Shown here: one piece after another, positions 10,117-18,741 of the stretch
Layout: every line of letters starts with the position of its first letter
Position numbering within the stretch: position 1 is the stretch's first letter
Source of the DNA: Virgibacillus proomii
Lineage (GTDB): Bacteria; Bacillota; Bacilli; Bacillales; Amphibacillaceae
Assembly (NCBI RefSeq): GCF_900162615.1
Contig: NZ_FUFN01000009.1
Span: 919,610-983,609, forward strand
DNA length: 64,000 nucleotides
Direction: 5' to 3'
The notes under the pieces: generated by a model
Database searches by the model: none
What the model saw: the letters and a program-made list of their open reading frames with translations, nothing else
Told to the model about the DNA's origin: nothing
Translations under genes and position numbers: made by a program

Positions 10117-11212
10117 AAAAATAACCAGCTTCCTACCAGTTAGTTTTTTTTGGCGATTAACATTTTTGTATTTCTTAGTTATTGGTGTTGCTTTATTTAT
10201 TAGTGGCTGGGCACTTTATAACACTGCCTGCTTTTTAGCCGCAGGTGTTGGAAACCTTGATGAACTCAGGCAGCAGCAATTTAATCAAACCTTGTTAAGC
10301 TATGTATGGTTATTTGTCGTAATCGCTATTTTCATCGCATCTGCTCTGTACTTTTATTTAACGAAACGCTTATTAAAGCCTATTCGCAGCCTTTTAGAAG
10401 CGACTCAACTATTAAAAAAAGGGAAATATCCTAATCCGATCCCCATCGTTAGAAAGGATGAAATTGGTCAGTTAGTCCAACAATATAATGAACTAATCGC
10501 ACAGTTAAATCGAAATGAAGCAGATCGGAAAAAACTTGTTTCAGATATCTCCCATGAATTTCGCACACCTCTATCCAATCTCAGCGGTTATTTAATGGCT
10601 TTAGAATCTGGCGATATCGTCGGAGATCAGAAATTGTATACAGCACTCTACCAAGAATCACAGCGTCTTACCTCCTTATTGGATCAATTTGACCAATTAA
10701 AACAATGGGATCAGACTACTGCAAAAACATCTACTAGAAAAGAAATAGCTTCGATAAAACCACTCTTAGAGCAATGCACTTCTATGTTTCAGTGGACATT
10801 AAAGCAAGCAAATATGCAGTTAAAACTTCATGTGGAGGCTGCAGATTTATTCATCCACTCAGAAGGAATACAGCAGGTAGTTAGTAATCTATTAGACAAT
10901 GCAATCCAATATTATAAGGGCTCAGGCACAATTCGTATTCATGGAAGTAAAGAAGGAGCATGGTACAGTATTGCTGTCTCAGGCCCAGGTGTGCCAATAC
11001 CGGAAAGGGAAAAGGATAAGATTTTTGAACGTTTTTATCGCCTTGAATCATCACGTAGCAGGGACACAGGAGGAGCTGGATTAGGACTCGCAATCGCCAA
11101 GGAGATTGTTGAAAAGCACCATGGAAAGATTTGCGTTGCACCTTCCTCTTGTGGCGAGAATACCTTTTATGTAAAACTGCCGTTAAAAAGGGAGATGGGA
11201 GGATCTGCGTAA
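10100..11212 (+). CDS. Sensor histidine kinase partner of the preceding response regulator
   Basis: Order: membrane helix (about residues 15-38), a short external loop of about 30 residues, a second helix, HAMP, HisKA with the phosphoacceptor in ISHEFRTPLSN, the N-box NLLDNAIQY and a C-terminal ATPase with GGAGLGLAIAKEIV. The frame is open from a TTG at 10040, but GGGG seven bases before TTG 10100 makes that the better start, overlapping the regulator by 17 bases (GTG 10082 is an alternative). Oddity: the G1 box reads VSGPGVPIP, where this kinase type normally has Asp or Asn at the third position. The small loop suggests sensing within or at the membrane. Confidence 0.88.
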   Translation: MSKLIEKITSFLPVSFFWRLTFLYFLVIGVALFISGWALYNTACFLAAGVGNLDELRQQQFNQTLLSYVWLFVVIAIFIASALYFYLTKRLLKPIRSLLEATQLLKKGKYPNPIPIVRKDEIGQLVQQYNELIAQLNRNEADRKKLVSDISHEFRTPLSNLSGYLMALESGDIVGDQKLYTALYQESQRLTSLLDQFDQLKQWDQTTAKTSTRKEIASIKPLLEQCTSMFQWTLKQANMQLKLHVEAADLFIHSEGIQQVVSNLLDNAIQYYKGSGTIRIHGSKEGAWYSIAVSGPGVPIPEREKDKIFERFYRLESSRSRDTGGAGLGLAIAKEIVEKHHGKICVAPSSCGENTFYVKLPLKREMGGSA

Positions 11213-11223
11213 AAGCTTAGGGA

Positions 11224-11683
11224 GCGATTTATTAAACCTTGAAAATGCTAGCCTCTATTTTTCCCCTAATCTAACTCCTAATGAACGGGTAAACTGCCAT
11301 TAGAAAAACTTGGCTTGTCGCCAAGCCTTTAGCGAAAGCTGTAGTTTTTCTTATACGATAAAGTGAAGCTTCATTCCGTGGAATGCTTTTTACACGGAAT
11401 GTTAGTTTGAACGAATCGGGCATTTAGGTGCCGTTTTCTTCCACTTAGACCCTTTTGTACCAACTCAGGATCTTATAGTGGAAGTCCTACGGCACCTTAC
11501 ATGCGGGATAAACTATAAAATTTTATACTTTCCTATTAGTAGAACAAAATGCACATGCTCGGTTAGCAACATACAAACGCCAAGCTTCTGACGAAAAAAA
11601 GAGAAACTTCATTCAAGAAACTTTCCTTGTCCTGTAGGCTAAGAACCAATCGGACATTTGACTCTCCGTTATCCCCCATCTAG
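11224..11683. repeat. Composite intergenic repeat region
   Basis: This stretch without a gene carries several modules found elsewhere in the window: GAAAAACTTGGCTTGTCGCC (from 11303, also near 33826), a CGGTTAGCAACATACAAACG-type block near 11560, and AAGAACCAATCGGACATTTG at 11641 (also at 13831). Terminator activity for the kinase gene may come from the CTTGGC/GCCAAG stem at about 11308-11326. Confidence 0.6.
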
Positions 11684-11956
11684 ACTTCTTCGAAAAATTT
11701 AAAAGATCTCCGTACAGTCGAAGAAAAAGAAAAAAATACATTCAGATTTCTTTATCATGATGTAGCCAGAAAAGGCAGCCACATGGAATACGGAACCTAC
11801 ACTCGGAATGGCAAAAAAAATATATCTTTACTCTCCTATCAAGATATCTATGACTTTGAAAAAGTAACAGCATTTGTTGGAACAATTGAAATATTTCTAG
11901 AAGAAGTGATAATGCTCGAAAAAAAGCATGAATCATCACTTAATGATCTTCCATGA
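11684..11956 (+). pseudogene. Open frame without a proper start; possible gene remnant
   Basis: About 90 codons read without a stop (TSSKNLKDLRTVEEKEK, later FRFLYHDVARKGSHMEYGTY and DFEKVTAFVGTIEIFLEE, ending SLNDLP). The composition looks protein-like, but no ATG, GTG or TTG with a ribosome site precedes the first conserved-looking part; the first ATG is 32 codons in. The family is not recognised. It lies between an intergenic repeat and the YkuD gene and is probably the tail of a deleted gene. Confidence 0.35.
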
Positions 11957-11963
11957 ATAATAT

Positions 11964-12299
11964 TTATGGATGAAGATGCACTGGCGTCCCAATTGGTACA
12001 AGTTTAGAGAGTTCTAAAACATCCTTGTTATACATCCGTATACATCCATGCGAAACGTCTTTTCCAATTGATGAAGGACGATTTGTTCCGTGGATCCCAT
12101 AGTGTGGTTTAGAAAGTCCCATCCACATGACACCAAATGGTCCTCCAGGATTAGGCGCCTTATTTACTATTGTATAGGTTCCAACTGGAGTCGGGGTTAG
12201 CATTTTACCAACACCAATTGGATATTGCTTTACTACACGCCCATCTTTCAAAAGCGTCAACGTATGCTTTAAGACAGAAACATCAATTAAATATGGCAA
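11964..12299 (-). CDS. Short YkuD-family L,D-transpeptidase
   Basis: The product has 111 residues, essentially the bare catalytic domain without LysM or a signal peptide. The catalytic signature HGTN...SHGCIRM is intact (residues 70-89), with the cysteine nucleophile in SHGC. This family makes 3-3 cross-links or exchanges D-amino acids in peptidoglycan. The start is TTG at 12299, supported by GGGAGGTGG upstream; no ATG is available. Without a visible export signal, how it reaches the wall is unclear; similar bare-domain proteins occur in spore formers. Confidence 0.85.
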   Translation of the reverse strand: MPYLIDVSVLKHTLTLLKDGRVVKQYPIGVGKMLTPTPVGTYTIVNKAPNPGGPFGVMWMGLSKPHYGIHGTNRPSSIGKDVSHGCIRMYNKDVLELSKLVPIGTPVHLHP

Positions 12300-12376
12300 A
12301 CAAAACCACCTCCCTAGCGTATTTTATGTAGAATATGTGATAGAGTGAAACTTGAATTTCGACAGCAAGCAAAGGG

Positions 12377-13018
12377 TTGATTAATTTGCAAAAAGAAGAT
12401 GTCATCTTAAAAACGAAACAGTTTGTTTTTCAAGAATTAAATGGGGACGCAAGCGGTCACGATTGGTGGCATATCGTCCAAGTGGCGAAATTGGCAAAAA
12501 CCATTGCCCTTAAAGAAAGAACAGTCTTTTTATCTGTGAAATGGCAGCATTGCTTCACGATATTGCAGATGAAAAATTGAATAAAAGTGCAGAGAAAGGC
12601 TTGTAAAGGGTAGGAAAATGGTTGGAACCTTTTAAAGCTGGATGAAGCACAAATCATGACAATTATTGCTACTATCTCATTAAAGGACGGTGAAGAACCT
12701 CCAGTTGAATCGGTGGTAGCAAAAGTCGTTCAAATGCCGATCGTCTCGGGTGCAATCGGCGCCATCGGCGTTGCTCGAACATTTGCCTTTGCTGGTGCAA
12801 ATAAACAACTTATCTATGATCCTCAAATTGAGCTGAAAACAACAATCACAAAAGAAGGATACCGTAAAATAAATTCAACATCCATTCATTACTTTCATGA
12901 AAAACTGTTAAAGCTAAAAGACTTGATAAATACAGATTATGCAAAATAATCGCAGTAGCAAGACATCAATGGATGGAAAGCTTCCAAAGATTTTTTTATC
13001 GAATGGGAAGGAAAGTGA
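12377..13018 (+). pseudogene. Frameshifted HD-domain phosphohydrolase (YedJ/YpgQ-like)
   Basis: The parts of an HD hydrolase of about 210 residues can be followed in three frames: GHDWWHIVQVAKLAKTIA first, then after a shift EMAALLHDIADEKLNKSAEK, a stop, VGKWLEP, then AQIMTIIATISL and AIGAIGVARTFAFAGANKQ, and after another stop and shift RHQWMESFQRFF with an end at 13018. At about 12730-12760 a one-base loss and a one-base gain turn the conserved VQDADRLDAIGAIG region into VQMPIVSGAIGAIG, destroying the metal-binding aspartates. At least four lesions make it non-functional. Confidence 0.85.
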
Positions 13019-13149
13019 ACTAAAAAAAATAGGCAATTACATATTCTAAACAATGGAATAGACAGGCTATCTTCTTTTTATTTATTCTAAATCTAAGGAA
13101 TATAGGCCGAAGAACGTTGCTATTACCTACATCTGAAAAGTCGCAAAAA

Positions 13150-13438
13150 TCAGGGTCTGTCCGATAAGTTCTTAAAAGTAAAGCAGCTAAGAAAATGAAA
13201 CAAATTTCCTTAGCTGCTTTTTTAAATGGAATCATTTTTATGAAAATAGCGAGCCGAAGACCTGCTACTTTTAGTAAGTTGTGGGCTAATGCCACAATCC
13301 CAAACTCGACATGCACCTTGTCGAGCCTCGCAAGGAAAACCTGCGGAACGTCCGATTGCCCTTGTTGTGACCGAACTCACTTTCTACTTCGACTTTGCGC
13401 TGAGCGTAGATAGTGGCTTTCTCTTCACATTCAAGGGC
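13150..13438 (-). mobile_element. IS1182-family transposase remnant (3' end)
   Basis: Minus-strand segments match the C-terminal end of IS1182-type transposases: CEEKATIYAQRKVEVESEFG, HNKGNRTFRRFSLRG, then in another frame HVEFGIVALAHNLLKVAG. The 5' two thirds are missing and one frameshift splits what remains. GGGTCTGTCCGATAAG at about 13153 resembles an IS1182 terminal sequence. It cannot be active. Confidence 0.8.
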
Positions 13439-13492
13439 TGTTTTTCCAACGCCGATCGGCCCTTCAATAGCAATAAAAGGAATCGTTGTCAT
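13439..13492 (-). pseudogene. First 18 codons of a deoxyguanosine/deoxyadenosine kinase, fused to the IS remnant
   Basis: A minus-strand ATG at 13492, preceded by GGGAGGTG, encodes MTTIPFIAIEGPIGVGKT, which is the start and P-loop of Bacillus dGK-type kinases. After the lysine-threonine of the P-loop the frame runs straight into IS1182 transposase sequence. The kinase body is absent from the window, so the gene was destroyed by insertion and deletion. Confidence 0.8.
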
Positions 13493-13619
13493 TTCTGGCA
13501 CCTCCCACTCTTTGTACCTAGAACTTTCCTCTATATAGATTTCAAAAGTGCCTATACTAACATTTTTGCACATAATATGAACATGCCAGATAGATTCTTA
13601 CAAAGTGATTATTGATATT

Positions 13620-13960
13620 TCACTATAAAAAGTACAGCTTCATGAGTAAACGTGCAACGAAAAAAGAACTTGGCAATGCAGCAATAAAGTAAAATTTCCA
13701 TCAGTGGGATTTTCTCTTATTCCCCCATACAAGGGGGATCTCAAGCTAAAAGCACGGGTGTCCTCGAAAAAGAAGTTCACTTTTTCTTCGTACGATACTG
13801 CTTCAAGAAGCGTTCCTTGTCCTATAGGCTAAGAACCAATCGGACATTTGACTTTCCGTTACCCCCACCTAGCGCTTCTGATTCCTCTTGCTCTGCGAGA
13901 TGGGGATCAAGACTTGCCAATTAGATGTGGGATATTTTCACATTTCATTGATTTGATTGC
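13620..13960. repeat. Intergenic repeat region
   Basis: No gene was found. It holds AAGAACCAATCGGACATTTG at 13831 and the block leading up to it, shared with 11620-11690, plus a CTCGAAAAAGAAGTTCACTT-type module related to the cluster at 20720. Confidence 0.6.
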
Positions 13961-14029
13961 TCAAGATATACATGAAATTGCAAACTTCGGAAAATACTAG
14001 TGTAAATGAGATCCAAAAGGAGAATTAAA

Positions 14030-14881
14030 ATGAACATAACAAGATACTGCCGATTGGTCCTATTTTTTTCTTGCTTATTTCTTTTCTTATCTGGATGCAA
14101 CAATAACGAGACAGAACCTTCGAAACAGGAGAGGGACAGCAAGCTGATGACCCATGATGATGAAAATCAGCAACATGTAGAAGAACTTGAAGGAGGATCA
14201 GAGTTAGCAAGCAGAGAGCAAACACCGGTATCATTTTGGACATTGCAGCGCGAATATCCTAATAGTATTGCAATTCGAGCAAACAATACAAAAAAGATGG
14301 CCATTACCTTTGATGACGGCCCGAGTCAAAAGTACACACCTCTTATATTAGATACGTTAAAAAAACATAACGCAAAAGCAACTTTTTTTATGATGGGATC
14401 AAGAGCTGCAGCTTATCCCGATATTGTAAAGCGTATTCATGAAGAGGGGCATGCAATTGGAAATCATTCTTATTGGCACCCAAATTTAAGTGAAGCAAAT
14501 ATTGATCGAATGAAAAAAGAAATTTCAGATACGGAAAATACGATAGCACAAATAGTGAATATAAGACCAAGGCTATTTCGGCCGCCTTATGGCAATTTAA
14601 CTCGCGAGCAAGTAAAAGTATTAGAACAAATGAATTTATCTGCTATCATGTGGTCAGTTGATTCCTCAGACTGGCAACAGCTTTCCGCTGAACAAATTCA
14701 AAAAAATGTCCTAAGCAATATTCACCCTGGTGCCGTTATTTTATTTCATGATGGCGGTCATTGGACACAAGACTTATCTGGTACAGTAGAGGCATTGGAT
14801 ATTATTATTCCGAAACTGCAAAATGATGGTATAGAGCTAGTAACCATTCCGGAACTTTTTCAAATAGAAGGACAAAAATAA
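14030..14881 (+). CDS. Lipoprotein polysaccharide deacetylase (NodB/PdaA family)
   Basis: The product has 283 residues. Residues 1-23 are a lipoprotein signal ending FLSGC (Cys23), then an acidic linker of about 60 residues, then a NodB domain. Catalytic and metal motifs are intact: TFDDGPS (base and metal Asp), HAIGNHSYWH (metal His), RPPYGN, VDSSDW and ILFHDGG. It should remove acetyl groups from GlcNAc or MurNAc in peptidoglycan, or from a surface polysaccharide. The start at 14030 follows AAAGGAGAATTAAA; an in-frame ATG at 14006 lacks a good site. It stands alone and ends at a strong terminator. Confidence 0.92.
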   Translation: MNITRYCRLVLFFSCLFLFLSGCNNNETEPSKQERDSKLMTHDDENQQHVEELEGGSELASREQTPVSFWTLQREYPNSIAIRANNTKKMAITFDDGPSQKYTPLILDTLKKHNAKATFFMMGSRAAAYPDIVKRIHEEGHAIGNHSYWHPNLSEANIDRMKKEISDTENTIAQIVNIRPRLFRPPYGNLTREQVKVLEQMNLSAIMWSVDSSDWQQLSAEQIQKNVLSNIHPGAVILFHDGGHWTQDLSGTVEALDIIIPKLQNDGIELVTIPELFQIEGQK

Positions 14882-14977
14882 TATTCGCCTATAGCGAAGC
14901 ATTAGTGAAGATACTAGCAGTTTGTAAAAAACTCCCTTTTATAAAGTAACATCATAAAGTTAGACCGTACCACTTCT

Positions 14978-15018
14978 AAGGTCTGAATTCGGTATTGCAC
15001 CGAGTTCAGGCCTTTTCC
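14978..15018 (+). terminator. Terminator after the polysaccharide deacetylase
   Basis: A 14-bp stem (GGTCTGAATTCGGT with near-complement ACCGAGTTCAGGCC) and a five-base loop are followed by TTTT. Confidence 0.85.
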
Positions 15019-15648
15019 TATATTGAACAAATCATTCCTATGCACTCATTATATCCCTACTTGGTGGCCATCCGGAATAGTAGTTGCTTTATTATTAATT
15101 ATTTCATTTACTAGGTTGCACACAAAATAATACTCGTTTAATAGCGTTTTTCGAAAACAATACTCTATGAGATTGATACTGTTCCATACATATTCTAACT
15201 ATATGGTTGACCATCCAGTAGGAAAATTATAAGAAAAGCACCTTCAAGTTTAAAGACGGTACTTATCATTAGGACATTTCAGCTTTAAGTCGAAGTACTA
15301 TTGGTTTTTTATTTTAAATGTTACCATCTGCAGTATTATTTTTTAGCTGGTATTTTGGCGGTCCTGTATGGTTTATCATTTCTTGGATAACTAATATACC
15401 TCAAGAAATCTATGAAGCATATTTACAAAAAATAAGGTTACACAAAGAAAGATAAACTGCTGCTTGCTGGTCATCAGCGATACCGCAGCAAGCATGATCG
15501 TTACCTAATTTATTATAAAAAAGAAAAAACTCAATCTAACTTTTATGTTTGAAACTATTAGCTGCCGACTAGTACAGGTTAAATTATTATGTATTGCTTA
15601 TTTTATCCTTTAAATAGGGCCAACCGTATTGTGACGGTTAGCCGAATC
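15019..15648. other. Gap with a possible 45-codon gene remnant
   Basis: The only coding-like piece is 15318-15455 on the plus strand (45 codons: MLPSAVLFFSWYFGGPVWFI, then ISWITNIPQEIYEAYLQK). It is hydrophobic, and the NIPQEIYEA stretch recalls ABC permease loops, but it has no convincing ribosome site. Nothing else was identified. Confidence 0.3.
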
Positions 15649-15909
15649 TTATCTACTTTTTACAAGTAAGTTAACAGCCTCTTTGATAAGATCGTCCGCA
15701 TTACCTCCATTTTTTTGTTCTTCGCGAATACAGCGCTCTAAGTTTTGACTAACAACTAAAGCCGCTGTACGATCTATCGCATTTCGTGCAGCAGACATTT
15801 GAGCAACAACTTCACGACAGTCCTTTTTTTGTTCCATCATTTTTTGTATCCCCCGAATTTGACCTTCAATACGCTTCATTCGATTAATTACTTTTGTATC
15901 ATATTCCAT
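15649..15909 (-). CDS. CsoR-superfamily regulator of the CstR (persulfide-sensing) type
   Basis: The product has 86 residues, all-helical, the standard DUF156 size. Cys31 (KDCREV) and Cys60 (NLERCI) are the two conserved CstR cysteines that form a di- or trisulfide with persulfides. The histidine and second cysteine needed for copper in CsoR are absent (Asn56 lies in the QNLERC segment). The C-terminus EAVNLLVKSR closely follows CstR. Such proteins repress sulfide-oxidation or sulfurtransferase genes. None lies next to it, so its targets must be elsewhere or lost. Confidence 0.85.
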   Translation of the reverse strand: MEYDTKVINRMKRIEGQIRGIQKMMEQKKDCREVVAQMSAARNAIDRTAALVVSQNLERCIREEQKNGGNADDLIKEAVNLLVKSR

Positions 15910-16024
15910 TCCTCTGTTGTATCCTCCTCTTTCCCATTACATAAAATGCTGCAATGCTTTGTTATACACAATAATTATTAAAATGGTGGGGTGTTTTCAT
16001 CTCAACAACATAATAAAACTTTAG

Positions 16025-16135
16025 CTAATCTCTCTTTTTTACTGTTAATAGATCTCTGACTAGTTCAGTAATTACGTTCTTCATACCATCATATTTATCC
16101 AAAATGTTTGCCGAATGCTTTTTTTCCTGAATCTT
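16025..16135 (-). pseudogene. Short C-terminal gene remnant, family unknown
   Basis: The minus strand reads KKHSANILDKYDGMKNVITE, then LVRDLLTVKKRD and a stop at 16025. It is protein-like but has no start or upstream continuation. It lies in a 1.2-kb gap that also holds a ruined CNNM gene. Confidence 0.3.
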
Positions 16136-16207
16136 TTTCCTAAACACCTAATCGACAGACTGAAATTTTAAATACAATTAACGATTGCTATATCACTATA
16201 TACTCTT

Positions 16208-16885
16208 CATGATTTATCTTGAGCCGTCGACCAGGAAAGTAAATACTTGGAACGAAATACACGAATGTTCGTATCCATGCCTTCTTCATAAACAGGATAA
16301 CGTGTAAACGGATTCGGAATGGCAATATTTCGCACTGCTTCAAACGAAGGCTACTAGATAGGGCTATAATGTCAACTCGTGGTGTCTTTCACGCATCCTT
16401 TACATTTCATTTGCTAAAATCTATAACGCCTTTAATTACGGCGGAACTCATCTTGTTTAAATATTCCTTCGGTTCGAGCAATATCCATCACTGATCGAAT
16501 TTCATCCCTCGCTACCGATGTATCCCACTCTTCCCCTCTCGATAACTGCTTAATAATAAAACCAATAATTGCGTTTAATAGCATTGTTAACAGTCGAAAA
16601 ATAACCACTACAAAACGGATAAACTATACATGCCATTCGATCAGGAAAAGCAGCAGCGTCGGACTTAGGAGTTACTTCTGCAAGATAATAATCGTAACTG
16701 TCAAAACTACTGATGCAATCCCAACATAGAATTCTTCACTATATTATTTCCAATTAATATCGATATTATAAATTAATCGGTTTGGAAACTAAACGAAGCA
16801 AGTTATTTACCTAGATAGCATCGTTTTTCGCCTTTGTTTGTAATTCAAAGCTGTCCCGCTCCCGGAAAAGAAAAAAGTTATGAAT
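16208..16885 (-). pseudogene. Degenerate CNNM/CBS-domain (CorC/HlyC-type) membrane protein gene
   Basis: Pieces in several minus-strand frames follow the family order: FSGSGTALNYK near 16865, LLRLVSKPINL, VGIASVVLTVTIII, LAEVTPKSDAAAFPDRMA near 16690, MLLNAIIGFIIKQLSRGEEW, EIRSVMDIARTEGIFKQDEF near 16480, KTPRVDIIAL, and RYPVYEEGMDTNIRVFRSKY near 16270. Many frameshifts and stops separate them, and the C-terminal CBS and CorC-HlyC parts are missing. The family members are magnesium/sodium transport-related proteins of about 430 residues (YhdP-like). Confidence 0.75.
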
Positions 16886-17184
16886 CATAACGCAATGATC
16901 GTGAGCGATCACTCCGATTTTTCCCTCTTAAATATACCTTAACTATTTATGAGGGTATGTTAGTCCCCTTCTATCATACATTGATTTTTTATGAAGATAA
17001 AGTCAAAGTGATACATTGAAAGAAAATTCACTTCCTAAAGAAAGTTAAAAATCTATCCAAAAATAACACGAAGCACAGAAAATTGTGTAAAAAGATTCAA
17101 TCTTTGGTGAAAAATATGATAAAATAGGAAAGATATTTTTATTATATACAACAAGAGATGACATCTAGAATGACGGAGGATTTT

Positions 17185-18252
17185 ATGAAGAAAATTTTAC
17201 AAATAGCTAGTGCATTTATTGGAATTATTGTCGGGGCGGGGTTTGCTTCTGGTCAAGAAATTTTGCAATACTTTACAAGCTTTGGTTATAAAGGAACGAT
17301 CGGCGCTATCATTGCTACAATTTTATTCGCTTATTTAGGGATGATACTGACAAGACTTGGAAGCCGAGCTCAAACGACCTCTCATAGAGAAGTGATTTAC
17401 TTTATTAGCGGGCGAAAAATTGGTGTAATTGTTGATTATATTATCGTCTTTACTCTATTTGGTGTTGGTGTCGTCATGATTGCTGGTGCTGGTTCCATTC
17501 TCAACCAGCAATTTTCGCTTCCCTCATTTGTCGGAATTACGTTAATGACTATTATTGTTATGCTGACTGTTATGCTTGATGTCCATCGGGTTGTTTCCAT
17601 CATTGCAAGCATTGCACCTTTTTTAATTCTTACTGTAATGGTTATTTCCATGTATAGTTTATTTACGGTTGACACCCCATTACGCGAAATGGAATTTATT
17701 GCAACAGATCAGCCATCTGCTGTTTCTCATTGGTTACTATCAGCGATTAATTATGTATCCTTTAACATTGCTTTAGGAGCTTCCATGGCGCTGGTTATGG
17801 GCGGAGCGGAAAAGAATAAACGTACGGCTACAATTGGCGGTCTATTAGGTGGATTAGGAATTGGAATATTAATTGTATTTAATCATTATGCTATCTTTTC
17901 CAATATAAGCATGGTAGCTGAATATGAGATGCCAATTTTAAAAATTGCAGATGACATATCGCCAGTATTAGGTATTATTTATTCCATTATTCTGTTTGGA
18001 ATGATTTTCAACACTGCTGTCAGCATGTTCTTTTCTCTAGGTTCTCGCTTTATGCCAAATGGAACACCAGCATTTCGCCGATTTAGCATTATAACGATTC
18101 TAGCTGCTTTTGCTTTAAGCTTTGTTGGTTTTACCAAATTAGTTTCGCTCTTTTATCCGATTATCGGGTATTTAGGCTTCTTCTTAATAATTGTTCTGAT
18201 TATTGCTCCATTTCGTATGAAAGCATGGAAAGCGGAAAAGAATAGTTATTAA
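17185..18252 (+). CDS. YkvI-family multipass membrane protein
   Basis: The product has 355 residues and about ten membrane helices. The start IIVGAGFASGQEILQYF (about residues 14-30) is the hallmark of the YkvI group within the APC/LeuT-fold transporters; substrates are not established. The ATG at 17185 follows ACGGAGGATTTT and is better than the frame's first ATG at 17158. It stands alone, with no operon partners, downstream of a long decayed region. Confidence 0.85.
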   Translation: MKKILQIASAFIGIIVGAGFASGQEILQYFTSFGYKGTIGAIIATILFAYLGMILTRLGSRAQTTSHREVIYFISGRKIGVIVDYIIVFTLFGVGVVMIAGAGSILNQQFSLPSFVGITLMTIIVMLTVMLDVHRVVSIIASIAPFLILTVMVISMYSLFTVDTPLREMEFIATDQPSAVSHWLLSAINYVSFNIALGASMALVMGGAEKNKRTATIGGLLGGLGIGILIVFNHYAIFSNISMVAEYEMPILKIADDISPVLGIIYSIILFGMIFNTAVSMFFSLGSRFMPNGTPAFRRFSIITILAAFALSFVGFTKLVSLFYPIIGYLGFFLIIVLIIAPFRMKAWKAEKNSY

Positions 18253-18474
18253 AATATAGTAACCTTTTTTGGAAGTAACTGATTGAAATGTTTCATAGCA
18301 CCAACAAAATAACAAGGGGAATGATTATGTTTTTTTATCTGCTCATTGAGTATTTAACTGACTAAATACATATGGAGACTTTGACAGGATTTGGTATTCA
18401 TAAAAGCGATTTGTAATGTATGCGAGACAAAAATCATGTAAGAACGAAAATCAAAGTTTACAAGTTGTGCAATC

Positions 18475-18665
18475 TAGATAAAGCGAAACTTCCTTCAAGA
18501 GGACTTTTCCTTCATTCCCCATTGATAGAAGTAGAACTTGCAACGTCCTTGAAAAATCGCGATGTATCGCTGTCGTGTTTTTTCTTGTCCTGTCAACCCG
18601 AACAAATCGAGCATGTAGGTGCCATTATCTTTGAAGCGGGATGCTTAGGGCATCTTAAATACGGA
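18475..18665. repeat. Intergenic repeat element with perfect GCGATGTATCGC core
   Basis: The gap between ykvI and the sirtuin gene carries one copy of the interspersed family: AAGCGAAACTTCCTTCAAGA, then CTTGAAAAATCGCGATGTAT, with the palindromic core at 18559-18570, then TTTCTTGTCCTGTCAACCCG and GAGCATGTAGGTGCC. An open frame at 18420-18716 is a by-product of this repeat. Confidence 0.65.
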
Positions 18666-18741
18666 ATAAATTGGGAGACAGACGATTGTTTTAGTATAAT
18701 AGTATATGTATGCTAGAACACTTTACTTGGAGGGAAGCACG

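Noticed and set aside
18420..18716. Plus-strand 98-codon frame upstream of the sirtuin gene
   Set aside because: It lies on an intergenic repeat copy, has no ribosome site and overlaps the sirtuin promoter.
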